Part shown: piece after piece, positions 27,508 to 36,329 of the stretch | Position numbering within the stretch: the stretch's first letter is position 1 | How the letters are laid out: every line of letters starts with the position of its first letter | DNA from: DCFW01 sp963790715 | Lineage (GTDB): Bacteria; Bacteroidota; Bacteroidia; Bacteroidales; Bacteroidaceae | DNA length: 64,000 nucleotides | Direction of reading: 5' to 3' | Assembly: GCA_963790715.1 (NCBI GenBank) | Contig: CAWBPN010000018.1 | Location: forward strand, 806,001-870,000 | Made by a program: the position numbers and the translations under genes | The notes under the pieces: model-generated | The model's database searches: none | What the model saw: only the letters and a program-made list of their open reading frames with translations | What the model was told of the DNA's origin: nothing

Positions 27508-28710
27508 CTATTTCACGGTAACAATTAACGGAGTACGAACCTTTCTGGCATAATTGCTCATGTAAGAAGACCATGCCTTATCATCCTTAACGGTATATTT
27601 ATTCCAGGCAGCTCCCCAGTAATAAGTGAGCTTTGCACCCTTGGCTATATACGATAAAGCAATTATATGACCGTCACATTTCCTACTGATTGCCAACGTT
27701 TCATCACTGCGCATAAGTAATGTTTTAATACTTCGAACGGCATTCGGGAATGCCATTCCTACAAATATCTGACCGTTTTTCTTTATCTTGCCAGCATAAG
27801 CGGCATATCCCTTTGCAGCAGAAAAATCATAATCTTTGCTACCATCCTGCAACACAATGCCTGCAATGACAGGTAATGTCACTTGTTGTCCGGTATACGA
27901 AACAATAACCTTATTAAGTTGTGAACCTGCATCCAACGAGAGGATACGTGTTTCAGTCATCTTCACACCTTTGTATATTACAGGATAAGTCAGACGAACA
28001 GTGAAACGAATAGGACCGTTGTCGAGAATCTTTTCGGTGGTATAACAATATGGATAAATAATCTTACCGTTCTCAAGAAAAGCTGTAGTTCCGGCACCGA
28101 GGGTCGGACCTACATCGTAAAAATCCAAACCGTGACCGTGGTCGATATGATAAGATATGGAATCTTCATAATGTTGTGCTTCTTTCATCTTTCCTGCAGC
28201 TCTCATTGCTTTAAGGATCGGTTTTGCCATATCCTCTTGTCCATAACGGAAGTCACAAACGAAATTAGGAGTATTCTTTACCCATATATCATAACCATAA
28301 GCCTGTTCACCCGACCTTTGGAGGGCAGGCCCATAGCAACGGAAAGCTATCAAATCATTTTCCCATGCCACATCATCCTCACGTTCGGGGTGCATACGGC
28401 CGGTAACTTTGCTCTTAAATGTCTCGGCATTACCTGCTTTAATCACATAACTTGCCGTACCTTTTGCAGGAACGGTTGCCTGAAAAATCAGCTTGCCATT
28501 ATAAGTCAACTGATAAGGCACCTGTTTATTATTATATGTAACAATAATATTCTTACCTACTTGCTTTTTTATAGTTGCGGCATTCAGCTCAACCGTTTCA
28601 TTCTTACGGATAGCCCACAACGTATTCTTTACTACCACGGTTATGTTGCGAGCCGAAGCAATGGTTGTGCATAACAGGACAGCCAATGTTAAACTAAATA
28701 TCTTTTTCAT
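27508..28710 (-). CDS. Secreted DUF4861 protein of a uronate-use operon
   Basis: The start at 28710 is preferred because it gives a clean signal peptide (MKKIFSLTLAVLLCTTIASA); the longer in-frame opening to 28761 would overlap the upstream gene. The mature protein (about 380 residues) is beta-rich and resembles DUF4861, a family found beside pectin, alginate or other uronic-acid genes in Bacteroidota. Motifs include MHPEREDDVAWENDLIAFRCYGP and GHGLDFYDVGPTLGAG. The biochemical role is not known; a carbohydrate-binding or lyase/epimerase-like role is guesswork. It begins 7 bases after the kduD stop. Confidence 0.82.
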   Translation of the reverse strand: MKKIFSLTLAVLLCTTIASARNITVVVKNTLWAIRKNETVELNAATIKKQVGKNIIVTYNNKQVPYQLTYNGKLIFQATVPAKGTASYVIKAGNAETFKSKVTGRMHPEREDDVAWENDLIAFRCYGPALQRSGEQAYGYDIWVKNTPNFVCDFRYGQEDMAKPILKAMRAAGKMKEAQHYEDSISYHIDHGHGLDFYDVGPTLGAGTTAFLENGKIIYPYCYTTEKILDNGPIRFTVRLTYPVIYKGVKMTETRILSLDAGSQLNKVIVSYTGQQVTLPVIAGIVLQDGSKDYDFSAAKGYAAYAGKIKKNGQIFVGMAFPNAVRSIKTLLMRSDETLAISRKCDGHIIALSYIAKGAKLTYYWGAAWNKYTVKDDKAWSSYMSNYARKVRTPLIVTVK

Positions 28711-28717
28711 CTTACAA

Positions 28718-29509
28718 TCATGGTTGTTTGCCGATATATGCCAGGATACCGCCGTCAACATAAAGTATGTGGCCGTTTACGAAGTCTGAAGCATCCGAAG
28801 CCAAAAACACAGCCGGTCCCATAAGGTCTTCAGGTGTTCCCCAACGTGCAGCCGGTGTTTTGGCAATAATAAACGAATCGAACGGATGACGACTGCCGTC
28901 TGCCTGACGCTCACGAAGCGGAGCTGTTTGCGGAGTGGCAATATAACCCGGACCGATACCGTTGCATTGAATGTTGTATTGTGCATACTCCGAGCATATA
29001 TTACGAGTCAACATCTTCAACCCGCCTTTTGCGGCAGCATATGCCGAAACGGTTTCACGACCGAGTTCGCTCATCATTGAACAAACGTTGATAATCTTGC
29101 CGTGACCTTTCTTTATCATTCCCGGAATAACGGCTTTAGATAAGATAAACGGAGCATTCAAATCAATATCCACTACTTCACGAAATTCGGCTGCCGACAT
29201 TTCCGTCATCGGAATACGCTTGATAATACCGGCATTGTTTACCAATATATCTATCACACCAATCTCTTTACTTATCTTTTCAATTAAAGCCTTTACTTGC
29301 TCTTCGTCGGTGACGTCACAAACGTAACCGTGAGCTTCAACACCTTCTTTTTTATATGAAGCCAAGCCTTCGTCGACGCTCTTTTGTGAACGGTCGTTGA
29401 ATGCTATTTTAGCGCCGGCCTTAGCCAAAGCGGTAGCCATGGCAAAGCCGATGCCATGATGCGCACCTGTTACCAAAGCTACTTTTCCTTCCAATGAAAA
29501 GTTTACCAT
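28718..29509 (-). CDS. kduD: 2-dehydro-3-deoxy-D-gluconate 5-dehydrogenase / gluconate 5-dehydrogenase (SDR)
   Basis: This 263-residue short-chain dehydrogenase has the NAD(P)-binding TGAHHGIGFAMA glycine motif, NNAG in DILVNNAGI, and the catalytic Ser-Tyr-Lys set (CSMMSELG then YAAAKGG). In pectin breakdown KduD converts 2,5-diketo-3-deoxygluconate, made by KduI, to 2-keto-3-deoxygluconate with NADH. Its position directly after kduI supports this over plain gluconate 5-dehydrogenase activity. Confidence 0.9.
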   Translation of the reverse strand: MVNFSLEGKVALVTGAHHGIGFAMATALAKAGAKIAFNDRSQKSVDEGLASYKKEGVEAHGYVCDVTDEEQVKALIEKISKEIGVIDILVNNAGIIKRIPMTEMSAAEFREVVDIDLNAPFILSKAVIPGMIKKGHGKIINVCSMMSELGRETVSAYAAAKGGLKMLTRNICSEYAQYNIQCNGIGPGYIATPQTAPLRERQADGSRHPFDSFIIAKTPAARWGTPEDLMGPAVFLASDASDFVNGHILYVDGGILAYIGKQP

Positions 29510-29534
29510 ATTATTGTCTTTTTATTATTATACG

Positions 29535-30377
29535 TTATTTTAAATCGGTAATCTTAGAGAAGTCTTGATCACCGTAATCAAGATTTTCGCCGCCCATACC
29601 CCAAATGAAAGTATAGTTGTGCGTAGCGGCTGCACTATGTATCGACCATTCAGGAGATAGCACAGCTTGGTCACCATTCATCCAAATATGTCGTGTCTCT
29701 TCTACTTGTCCCATAAAATGGCAAACAGCTTCTTCTTCAGGAACTTCAAAATAGAAATATGCTTCCATTCTGCGACTGTGTACATGAGCCGGCATTGTAT
29801 TCCATACACTTCCCGGAGCCAATTCTGTCATACCCATTTGCAACTGGCATGTAGGCAACACCTGACTTACCAACATCTTATTGATTTTACGATGATTCGA
29901 ACTTTCCAACGTTCCCAATTCTGCTACAACAGCGTCGGCTTTAGTTACTTTTTTATTAGAATATTCCTTATGAGCCGTTGTGGAATTAAAATAAAACTTT
30001 GCAGGATGTTTCGGGTCTTTACTGGCGAATGTAACTTCACGGTCGCCACGTCCAAGATATAATGCTTCCTTATAATCGAGTTCAAAACGCGCGTCACCGG
30101 CAACAACTACGCCCGCACCGCCGACATTGAATATTCCCAATTCACGTCTGGTTAAGAAATACGGAGCCTTCAACGGATCAATAGCTTCAAGTTTCAATGT
30201 TTCATTAACTGGCTTTGCCCCACCGACAATCATACGGTCGTACATAGAATAAACCATGTTTACTTCATCATCCGAAAACACTTTTTCAATTAAAAAGTCG
30301 CGACGAATACGCGTCGTGTCATAACTTTTTGCATCTTCAGGATGAGCTGCATAACGAATTTCATAATTAGTTTTCAT
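29535..30377 (-). CDS. kduI: 5-dehydro-4-deoxy-D-glucuronate isomerase
   Basis: This 280-residue cupin enzyme isomerises 4-deoxy-L-threo-5-hexosulose uronate, the product of unsaturated oligogalacturonide breakdown, to 2,5-diketo-3-deoxygluconate. It contains the KduI signature NVGGAGVVVAGD, the zinc-binding cupin pattern MPAHVHSRRMEAYFYFEVP and a later QAVLSPEWSIHSAAATHNY stretch. It heads the kduI-kduD-DUF4861 operon, with a -7 box at 30432-30439 and a palindrome at its expected transcript start. Confidence 0.96.
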   Translation of the reverse strand: MKTNYEIRYAAHPEDAKSYDTTRIRRDFLIEKVFSDDEVNMVYSMYDRMIVGGAKPVNETLKLEAIDPLKAPYFLTRRELGIFNVGGAGVVVAGDARFELDYKEALYLGRGDREVTFASKDPKHPAKFYFNSTTAHKEYSNKKVTKADAVVAELGTLESSNHRKINKMLVSQVLPTCQLQMGMTELAPGSVWNTMPAHVHSRRMEAYFYFEVPEEEAVCHFMGQVEETRHIWMNGDQAVLSPEWSIHSAAATHNYTFIWGMGGENLDYGDQDFSKITDLK

Positions 30378-30407
30378 ATTCTATTATTTAACAAATTAAT
30401 ATACTGT

Positions 30408-30421
30408 TATCGTACACGGTA
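30408..30421. promoter_or_regulatory. Candidate operator at the kduI transcript start
   Basis: TATCGTACACGGTA is a near-perfect palindrome (TAyCGT-rw-ACGrTA), flanked by ATACT at 30401 and AGTAT at 30421. It sits just downstream of the -7 box, over the expected transcription start, a usual place for a GntR- or LacI-type repressor site. The binding protein is not known. Confidence 0.4.
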
Positions 30422-30431
30422 GTATACAATG

Positions 30432-30439
30432 CAAAATTA
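30432..30439 (-). promoter_or_regulatory. -7 promoter box for the kdu operon
   Basis: The minus strand reads TAATTTTG (TAnnTTTG) 55 bases before the kduI ATG. Confidence 0.55.
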
Positions 30440-30634
30440 ATAAAAGAAATCAGCAATAAAAATAAATCATTCTAATTATAGACTAATTTATTCTCTTCAT
30501 AATTTCTACATATTAATATATACGTATGATGTCGTGAACTTACTTAATTCATATCAACTACCTACAGATTTACTGCAAAGGCTTTCATATCTCATAAACT
30601 TTCCATAATATTGTACGCAAATTTTAAACAACAA

Positions 30635-31273
30635 ATGGAAACAATAATATTGGATTTCGACGGTACAATTGCTGATACAAAAAACAGTATCATTCAAACA
30701 GTAAGGGAAACACTCAAAGAATTAGGACTGCCAGAGGCAGATGATAATAATGTAAAAGACACAATAGGACTGCCAATTACAGATATGTTTGTAAAGGTTG
30801 CACATATTCATGACAACGTATTATTGGAAAAAGCCATACAAACGTATCGTAAAAAATACAATGATATAAGCCTTAATACCGTTCAACTGTTTCCACATGT
30901 AGAAGAAACATTAAAAATACTTCATCAGAAACATATTACCATAACTGTTGCATCCAGCAAAGGAAAAGATGCTCTTTTAAGTCTGCTGGCATCACTGAAT
31001 ATAAGTAATTACATTTCACTTGTATTCGGCGAACAAGACGTAAAAAACAAGAAACCTGCACCAGACATGGCGCTCCATATTATTGAACAAACACATTCAA
31101 GCCCCAAAAACACATTAGTCGTAGGCGACACTATATATGATATAGCAATGGGACAAGGAGCAAAATGCCTTACATGCGGAGTTACTTATGGCATACATAC
31201 AAGAGAACAACTTGAAAAACAAAAGACCGACTATATTATTGACGATTTCAAAGAAGTATTGAAACTGTTATGA
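30635..31273 (+). CDS. HAD-family phosphatase (phosphoglycolate-phosphatase-like)
   Basis: The ATG at 30635 is chosen because METIILDFDGTIADTK puts the HAD motif I at the N-terminus; the upstream TTG at 30611 adds only 8 unlike residues. The product is 212 residues. Motif I is DFDGTIADT, motif II is TVASSKGK, and motifs III/IV are KPAPD and VGDTIYDIAMG. A four-helix cap lies between I and II, as in Gph/PGMB-like phosphatases. Substrates may be phosphoglycolate or sugar phosphates, but this is not decidable. It is convergent with miaB with only 19 bases between the stops. Confidence 0.9.
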   Translation: METIILDFDGTIADTKNSIIQTVRETLKELGLPEADDNNVKDTIGLPITDMFVKVAHIHDNVLLEKAIQTYRKKYNDISLNTVQLFPHVEETLKILHQKHITITVASSKGKDALLSLLASLNISNYISLVFGEQDVKNKKPAPDMALHIIEQTHSSPKNTLVVGDTIYDIAMGQGAKCLTCGVTYGIHTREQLEKQKTDYIIDDFKEVLKLL

Positions 31274-31292
31274 ATTCAAGTCTAATCGGAAC

Positions 31293-32621
31293 TTACTCGG
31301 TCAACTTACCTTTGAGGGTTGCCGACGAAGCTTCTTCAACCACAACATTTACAAACTCGCCGATGTGATGATTACCTTTTGGAAATACCACTACACGATT
31401 TTGCTCGGTGCGTCCGAATAATTCTTCACGCGAACGTTTTGAAACGCCTTCTACCAAGACCTCAAACATACGACCTATACATTTTCGATTGCTCTCAAGT
31501 GACAGCTTGTTTTGCAAAGCAATTATTTCATTAAGGCGACGAACTTTTATTTCTTCCGATACATCATCTTTTAAAAACTTGGAAGCATAAGTACCTTTGC
31601 GCTCAGAATACTTAAACATAAAAGCCCAATCATAGTTGCATTCTTCCATTAAACTTAGAGATTGCTGATGGTCTTCTTCCGTCTCGCCACAAAAGCCGCA
31701 AAAAATATCGGTAGTCAAGCCGCAATCGGGAACGATACGTCGTATAGCCTCAACACGCGACAAATACCATTCACGTGTATACTTGCGATTCATTGCTTTC
31801 AGTATTCGCGAACTTCCACTTTGTACCGGTAAATGAATATGCTTACACACATTGGGAACTTCGGCAATAACCTTTAACGTATCATCGCTCATATCTTTCG
31901 GATGCGAAGTGGTAAACCTTACACGCATGTTAGGAACGGATTCCGCAACGGTTCTTAACAACATCGGAAAATTTATTACACTGCCGTCGGATTTGTTGAA
32001 ACAATAAGAATTCACATTCTGTCCCAACAGCGTCACTTCTTTATATCCTTTAGCTTCAAGGTCGGCAACTTCTTTGAGAACACTTTCAACATCACGACTA
32101 CGCTCACGTCCGCGAGTGTATGGTACAATACAGTAAGTACAAAAATTATTGCATCCGCGAGTTATGGATACGAATCCCGATATATGGTTTCCGCAAATGC
32201 GGGTAGGGATTATTTCACGATACGTCTCTGTAGTGGACAGATCGGTATCTATTGCTTTTTCACCTAATTCAACCTGACCAATCAGTTGAGGAAGAGAAAG
32301 ATACGCATCGGGACCTACAACTATATCGACATGATGATTTTCTAATAAGTCATCCTTGATATGTTCGGCCATACAGCCCATCACTCCGATAATAAGTTTA
32401 CGATGATTATGCCTGAGAGAGTTTAAAAAATCTAAACGATTGTATATTTTAGTTTCAGCGTTCTCGCGCACGGAACAGGTATTTAGGAATACCGCATCCG
32501 CTTCATCCAAGTTTTCAACCACGCTATATCCCGCTGTATCCATTACAGATGCTATCACCTCACTATCAGCTACATTCATCTGGCAGCCGTATGTCTCAAT
32601 ATACAAATTCTTTCTTTCCAT
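31293..32621 (-). CDS. miaB: tRNA-2-methylthio-N6-dimethylallyladenosine synthase MiaB
   Basis: This 442-residue methylthiotransferase adds a 2-methylthio group to i6A37 of tRNA. The N-terminal domain binds an auxiliary 4Fe-4S cluster through Cys in ETYGCQMNVADSE, NTCSVRENAE and VMGCMAE. The radical SAM motif is CNNFCTYC within TRGCNNFCTYCIVPYTRGRE. A C-terminal TRAM domain (about 375-440) completes the family layout. It is transcribed alone from a -7 box at 32648-32655. Confidence 0.97.
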   Translation of the reverse strand: MERKNLYIETYGCQMNVADSEVIASVMDTAGYSVVENLDEADAVFLNTCSVRENAETKIYNRLDFLNSLRHNHRKLIIGVMGCMAEHIKDDLLENHHVDIVVGPDAYLSLPQLIGQVELGEKAIDTDLSTTETYREIIPTRICGNHISGFVSITRGCNNFCTYCIVPYTRGRERSRDVESVLKEVADLEAKGYKEVTLLGQNVNSYCFNKSDGSVINFPMLLRTVAESVPNMRVRFTTSHPKDMSDDTLKVIAEVPNVCKHIHLPVQSGSSRILKAMNRKYTREWYLSRVEAIRRIVPDCGLTTDIFCGFCGETEEDHQQSLSLMEECNYDWAFMFKYSERKGTYASKFLKDDVSEEIKVRRLNEIIALQNKLSLESNRKCIGRMFEVLVEGVSKRSREELFGRTEQNRVVVFPKGNHHIGEFVNVVVEEASSATLKGKLTE

Positions 32622-32647
32622 AAATTATTCCCATTACAAATACGACG

Positions 32648-32655
32648 CAAAAGTA
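32648..32655 (-). promoter_or_regulatory. -7 promoter box for miaB
   Basis: The minus strand reads TACTTTTG (TAnnTTTG) 27 bases before the miaB ATG. Confidence 0.6.
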
Positions 32656-32921
32656 ATACAAATTCATTATAAATAAAAAAAGAAAAAATCAAAAATGTAC
32701 TTTTTACACTTAATAAAGTTATAGCTGTTAGAATAATTGTTAATTGTACAGCCCTATTTGAAGATTTATTTGTAAGTATAAAAAAAACTCTTTTTCTTTG
32801 CATTCAAACAAAAATAGATTTTTTCATAGTTAAGGTTTAGGTTAAAAGACGGAGGGGAGTTGTGAAACTGCCCTTTTTTTATGTTTCCTTATAATGTTGG
32901 ACTTACTTCTATTTATTTTTG

Positions 32922-32929
32922 TACCTTTG
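32922..32929 (+). promoter_or_regulatory. -7 promoter box ahead of the small ORF and CoA-transferase
   Basis: TACCTTTG is an exact TAnnTTTG match, 36 bases before the ATG at 32965 and 417 before the CoA-transferase ATG. It is the best promoter for both. Confidence 0.6.
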
Positions 32930-32964
32930 CCGAATAATTAGAAGAAAAACGGTTAAATAAGTTT

Positions 32965-33345
32965 ATGACTTCCATTCAATTATTGCTTATAACGGCTATG
33001 TTCCTTTTTCTTTCCATAAATAATAAAAAAAGGAAAAGTGGTGCGGAGCAATACTCTCAAAATGACTTTTTGAGAGAGAAATCGGTTATTCTTCAATTTA
33101 TGACAACAAATGCCGCTCAATACTATGTAAATTATCGTATGCAAACTGACACTAACGTGAATACTTTTCAGCAGGCAATTGTTAGTCGGAAAACAACGAA
33201 AAAGAAAACGGCAGAAAATAAAACAACTAACGGTGGAAAAATATTTGAGACCCAAACTGCCGATAGCCAAAATATCAAACTTGATAGAATTGTTTTTTTA
33301 AAGAATGCTATCATATTTTCAGAATTTATTAATCGCAAACATTAA
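32965..33345 (+). CDS. Hypothetical 126-residue ORF directly before the CoA-transferase
   Basis: I do not recognise this product. It has a hydrophobic N-terminus (MTSIQLLLITAMFLFLSI) that could be a signal or anchor, then a polar, Lys/Thr-rich stretch (KTTKKKTAENKTT). Its stop codon ends directly at the ATG of the CoA-transferase, and its ATG is at normal distance from an exact -7 box. Both facts favour a real, coupled gene. On the other side, the codon use is very AT-rich, it carries a 9-bp hairpin (33054-33076), and it could simply be a long untranslated leader that stays open by chance. Confidence 0.4.
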   Translation: MTSIQLLLITAMFLFLSINNKKRKSGAEQYSQNDFLREKSVILQFMTTNAAQYYVNYRMQTDTNVNTFQQAIVSRKTTKKKTAENKTTNGGKIFETQTADSQNIKLDRIVFLKNAIIFSEFINRKH

Positions 33346-34836
33346 ATGAGTTATAGATACATATCTGCAGCTGAGGCTGCAACCTATATAAAGAATGGCA
33401 TGAGCATTGCCCTGAGCGGATTTACTCCTGCAGGTTATCCTAAAGCAGTTTGTCCTGAAATAGCTAAAATAGCCGTCGAAGAACACAAATGCGGCAAGCC
33501 ATACAAAATAAACCTTTTTACAGGAGCTTCAACAGGCGACTCGGTCGATGGGGTCTTATCACGTGCCGATGCAATAAACTATCGTGCACCTTACACAACA
33601 AATAAAGATTTCCGCCATGCGGTGAACGAAGGACGTATTCACTACAAGGATTTGCATTTATCAGAGATGGCTCAAGAACTACGTTTCGGCTTTTGGGGCA
33701 AAGTGGATATTGCCATCATCGAAGCTTGCAGCATCACCGATGACGGAAAAATATATCTGACGACGGGCGGCGGCATTGCTCCGACCATCGCGCGCATGAG
33801 CAAGGGTATTATTATAGAACTTAACCACTTCCAAAGTGAAAAGCTTATAGGAATGCATGACGTTTATGAATTGCAAAACCCTATACTTCACAATGAGATA
33901 CCTATATATAATCTCAATGACCGCATCGGCAAGACGTACGTAGAGGTTGATCCAAAAAAAATTATCGGTATTGTAGAAACAAGTATTCCTGATGAGGCTC
34001 GTTTGTTCAGGCAGCCTGACCCGGTGACCGACCAAATAGGAAAAAACATTGCTGAGTTCTTAGCCGCCGACATGAAAAAGGGAATCATTCCTTCAACTTT
34101 CCTGCCGATACAAAGCGGAGTGGGGAACATAGGCAATGCTGTTATGAGTGCAATGGGTAGCAGCAAGGTAATTCCTCCTTTCAATATGTTCAGTGAGGTG
34201 ATTCAGGATTCGGTAATAAAACTGATGCGCGAAGGACGTATTAAATTCTGTAGCACAAGCGCACTTACTCTAACAACTAAATGCCTTCAAGGCGTATATG
34301 ACGACATGGATTTCTTCCGTGATAAGTTTGTGCTTCGTGAAAGCGAGGTATCCAACAGTGCGGAACTGATTAAACGTTTCGGCGTTATCTCAATAAACAC
34401 AGCGTTGGAAGCAGACATTTACGGAAACATCAATTCAACTCATGTTATGGGTACCATGATGATGAACGGCATAGGCGGCTCGGGCGACTTCACTCATAAC
34501 GCTTATATCGCAATATTCGCAACGCCGTCAACTGCGAAAGACGGATTAATAAGCTCGATAGTACCGATGTCGCCTCACATCGACCACACGGAACATTCGG
34601 TAGATGTGATAGTTACCGAACAGGGAGTGGCTGACCTGCGTGGGAAAGATCCTCAACAACGCGCGGAACTGATTATTGAAAACTGCGCACATCCATCTTA
34701 TAAAGGTATATTGCGTGACTACTTAAAGATATGCAAACATCACGGGCATACGCCTCACTCTCTTAGCAAAGCTTTTGCATTACACAATGCTTTTATGAAA
34801 AAAGGAGATATGCACCTCGCCGATTTCTCGAATTGA
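33346..34836 (+). CDS. Acetyl-CoA hydrolase/transferase family protein (succinate:acetate CoA-transferase type)
   Basis: This 496-residue enzyme has both CoA-transferase domains. The active-site Glu lies in VIVTEQGVADLRGKDP, and GGSGDFTHNAYIAIFA and SGFTPAGYPKAV are CoA-binding motifs of the class I SCACT/Ach1 type. It moves CoA between acetate and succinate (or hydrolyses acetyl-CoA). In a Bacteroidales fermenter this links acetate and succinate formation. The gene starts at the base after the stop of the small ORF upstream and ends one base from the convergent dacB, with no terminator between. Confidence 0.93.
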   Translation: MSYRYISAAEAATYIKNGMSIALSGFTPAGYPKAVCPEIAKIAVEEHKCGKPYKINLFTGASTGDSVDGVLSRADAINYRAPYTTNKDFRHAVNEGRIHYKDLHLSEMAQELRFGFWGKVDIAIIEACSITDDGKIYLTTGGGIAPTIARMSKGIIIELNHFQSEKLIGMHDVYELQNPILHNEIPIYNLNDRIGKTYVEVDPKKIIGIVETSIPDEARLFRQPDPVTDQIGKNIAEFLAADMKKGIIPSTFLPIQSGVGNIGNAVMSAMGSSKVIPPFNMFSEVIQDSVIKLMREGRIKFCSTSALTLTTKCLQGVYDDMDFFRDKFVLRESEVSNSAELIKRFGVISINTALEADIYGNINSTHVMGTMMMNGIGGSGDFTHNAYIAIFATPSTAKDGLISSIVPMSPHIDHTEHSVDVIVTEQGVADLRGKDPQQRAELIIENCAHPSYKGILRDYLKICKHHGHTPHSLSKAFALHNAFMKKGDMHLADFSN

Positions 34837-34837
34837 T

Positions 34838-36235
34838 TTATTCGGCTAACATGCGGCAAATGCGGTCTTGAAAATTCTGTGCCCGCCAATCTTTCAGTAT
34901 ATTCTGATTAAAAATAGCAAAAGCCAAAACGTGCCCTTGCGTGGTTTGCAAATAACCGGCAAGAGTACTTACACCCGTGACCGTACCTGTCTTAGCATGA
35001 ACATTGGTGCGTACATTACCGTTTTCCAACCTTTTTTTCAGTGTACCGTCCACACCTCCTATCGGCAATGCGGGATAGAGCACATTTCTAATATCTTGGT
35101 GGCGATAAGCGTACTTTAGGAAAGCAACCAATAAATCGGGAGATACATAATCGTATAACGAAACACCGCAACCGTCGACTATCTTATAATCGTCATGGTT
35201 CATTCCCAACTCATCTATAAATTGATAAATCAATTTAACTGCATCGGCGGCCGAGGCGTATTTGCCTTTCTTTCCATAAGCGGCCAGATGATAAAATATT
35301 GATTCGGCATTCAGGTTGTCACTGACTTTCATTGCCCGTTTCAGCACTTCTTTCAACGGACGCTTAATTGTATAAAAGGTGTCGGCAGCGGCAGGAGTCT
35401 CACGATTACCTCCGTAAACAACGGTTGAAATGCCATTTTCTTTTAAGCGGTCTATCAACGAACGAATAAAAAACGTTTTACTGTCTGCCACTGTTATAAT
35501 ATTTACTTTGCGCGAATTCACACTTCCTGTTGCTACAAACTTGCTTTTGGCATGCGCGTAGTCGCGAGTAATATCAAAACTGTCTTTTGAGCCGGTTATG
35601 GCATGATTCTCAATAACATTATATGATGAAGACGGAAATACACCTATATTTGCCGGATCACCACTTTTTGCTCCCGGATAAGCGGTAACCGTGACCCAGC
35701 CTTTATGAAACATCAACGGAGACAGTGTAGGTTGAAAATCATACAGGGCATCGTCCCAACTCCAACCGCTACCATAATATAATGTGGAATCAACCATCGA
35801 CACGTCTGAATATAAATTGCCCTTAATGTATTTTATATGTTTAGCCTTAACCTGTTTAGCCAATTGGTTCATCTCGTCCGACATGAAGTTAGGATCAAAC
35901 CCGCCTATTACATACAAATCGCCGTTAAGCGTATCGTTCCTTACAGTACCGGTCGTTGCCAACGAAGTATTGAACGGGTGATCTTTGCCCAGTCGAGCCA
36001 ATGCGGTAATGGTTGTTATCAACTTCTCAACCGAAGCGGGACGATACAGTTTATCATTATGATAACCATACAACACGGAATCCGTCGTCAAGTCATAAAC
36101 GGAAATTCCAATCTCGGAAGTCCTTAATAATTTACTTTGTATTAATTTTTGAAACTTCAATCCATAATTAGTCTGTGCATGCGCTATCACCGACAAGCAC
36201 AGTACAACTATCGTACTTGCTAAAAATCTTTTCAT
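34838..36235 (-). CDS. dacB: D-alanyl-D-alanine carboxypeptidase/endopeptidase, S13 (PBP4/DacB family)
   Basis: The start at 36235 is chosen for its signal peptide (MKRFLASTIVVLCLSVIAHA); the open frame continues to 36637 but that extension lies antisense to nadB and looks unlike protein. The 465-residue product has the penicillin-binding motifs SVEK in RPASVEKLIT (SxxK), SDN in VSDNLNAES (SxN) and KTG in HAKTGTVTG. S13 enzymes trim D-Ala or cross-links from peptidoglycan in the periplasm. The nearest -7 box (36241-36248) ends only 5 bases before the ATG, hinting at a leaderless mRNA. Confidence 0.93.
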   Translation of the reverse strand: MKRFLASTIVVLCLSVIAHAQTNYGLKFQKLIQSKLLRTSEIGISVYDLTTDSVLYGYHNDKLYRPASVEKLITTITALARLGKDHPFNTSLATTGTVRNDTLNGDLYVIGGFDPNFMSDEMNQLAKQVKAKHIKYIKGNLYSDVSMVDSTLYYGSGWSWDDALYDFQPTLSPLMFHKGWVTVTAYPGAKSGDPANIGVFPSSSYNVIENHAITGSKDSFDITRDYAHAKSKFVATGSVNSRKVNIITVADSKTFFIRSLIDRLKENGISTVVYGGNRETPAAADTFYTIKRPLKEVLKRAMKVSDNLNAESIFYHLAAYGKKGKYASAADAVKLIYQFIDELGMNHDDYKIVDGCGVSLYDYVSPDLLVAFLKYAYRHQDIRNVLYPALPIGGVDGTLKKRLENGNVRTNVHAKTGTVTGVSTLAGYLQTTQGHVLAFAIFNQNILKDWRAQNFQDRICRMLAE

Positions 36236-36240
36236 GGTAA

Positions 36241-36248
36241 CAAAAGTA
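36241..36248 (-). promoter_or_regulatory. -7 promoter box directly ahead of the dacB ATG
   Basis: The minus strand reads TACTTTTG (TAnnTTTG) ending 5 bases before the ATG. With the usual spacing, transcription would begin at or next to the start codon. Confidence 0.4.
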
Positions 36249-36300
36249 ACAATAATTCCTTTTTCCACTAGCAAAATGAATAAGCAAATAACTTTATTTG

Positions 36301-36308
36301 TAATTTTG
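36301..36308 (+). promoter_or_regulatory. -7 promoter box for nadB
   Basis: TAATTTTG (TAnnTTTG) lies 21 bases before the ATG at 36330 and decides that start over the upstream in-frame GTG/ATG codons. Confidence 0.6.
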
Positions 36309-36329
36309 TGGCGAATAATAACGAAAACG

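Larger units (their letters stand above)
32622..32964. other. AT-rich divergent intergenic region
   Basis: This gene-free stretch holds the miaB promoter at one end and the promoter of the next plus-strand unit at the other. Between them it is very AT-rich, and I see no repeat, RNA gene or terminator. Confidence 0.6.

Noticed and set aside
28711..28761. Longer start for the DUF4861 gene
   Set aside because: It overlaps the end of kduD and moves the signal peptide away from the N-terminus.
36234..36329. N-terminal extension of nadB from 36234
   Set aside because: The stretch contains the -7 box at 36301-36308, and the FAD motif needs the start at 36330.
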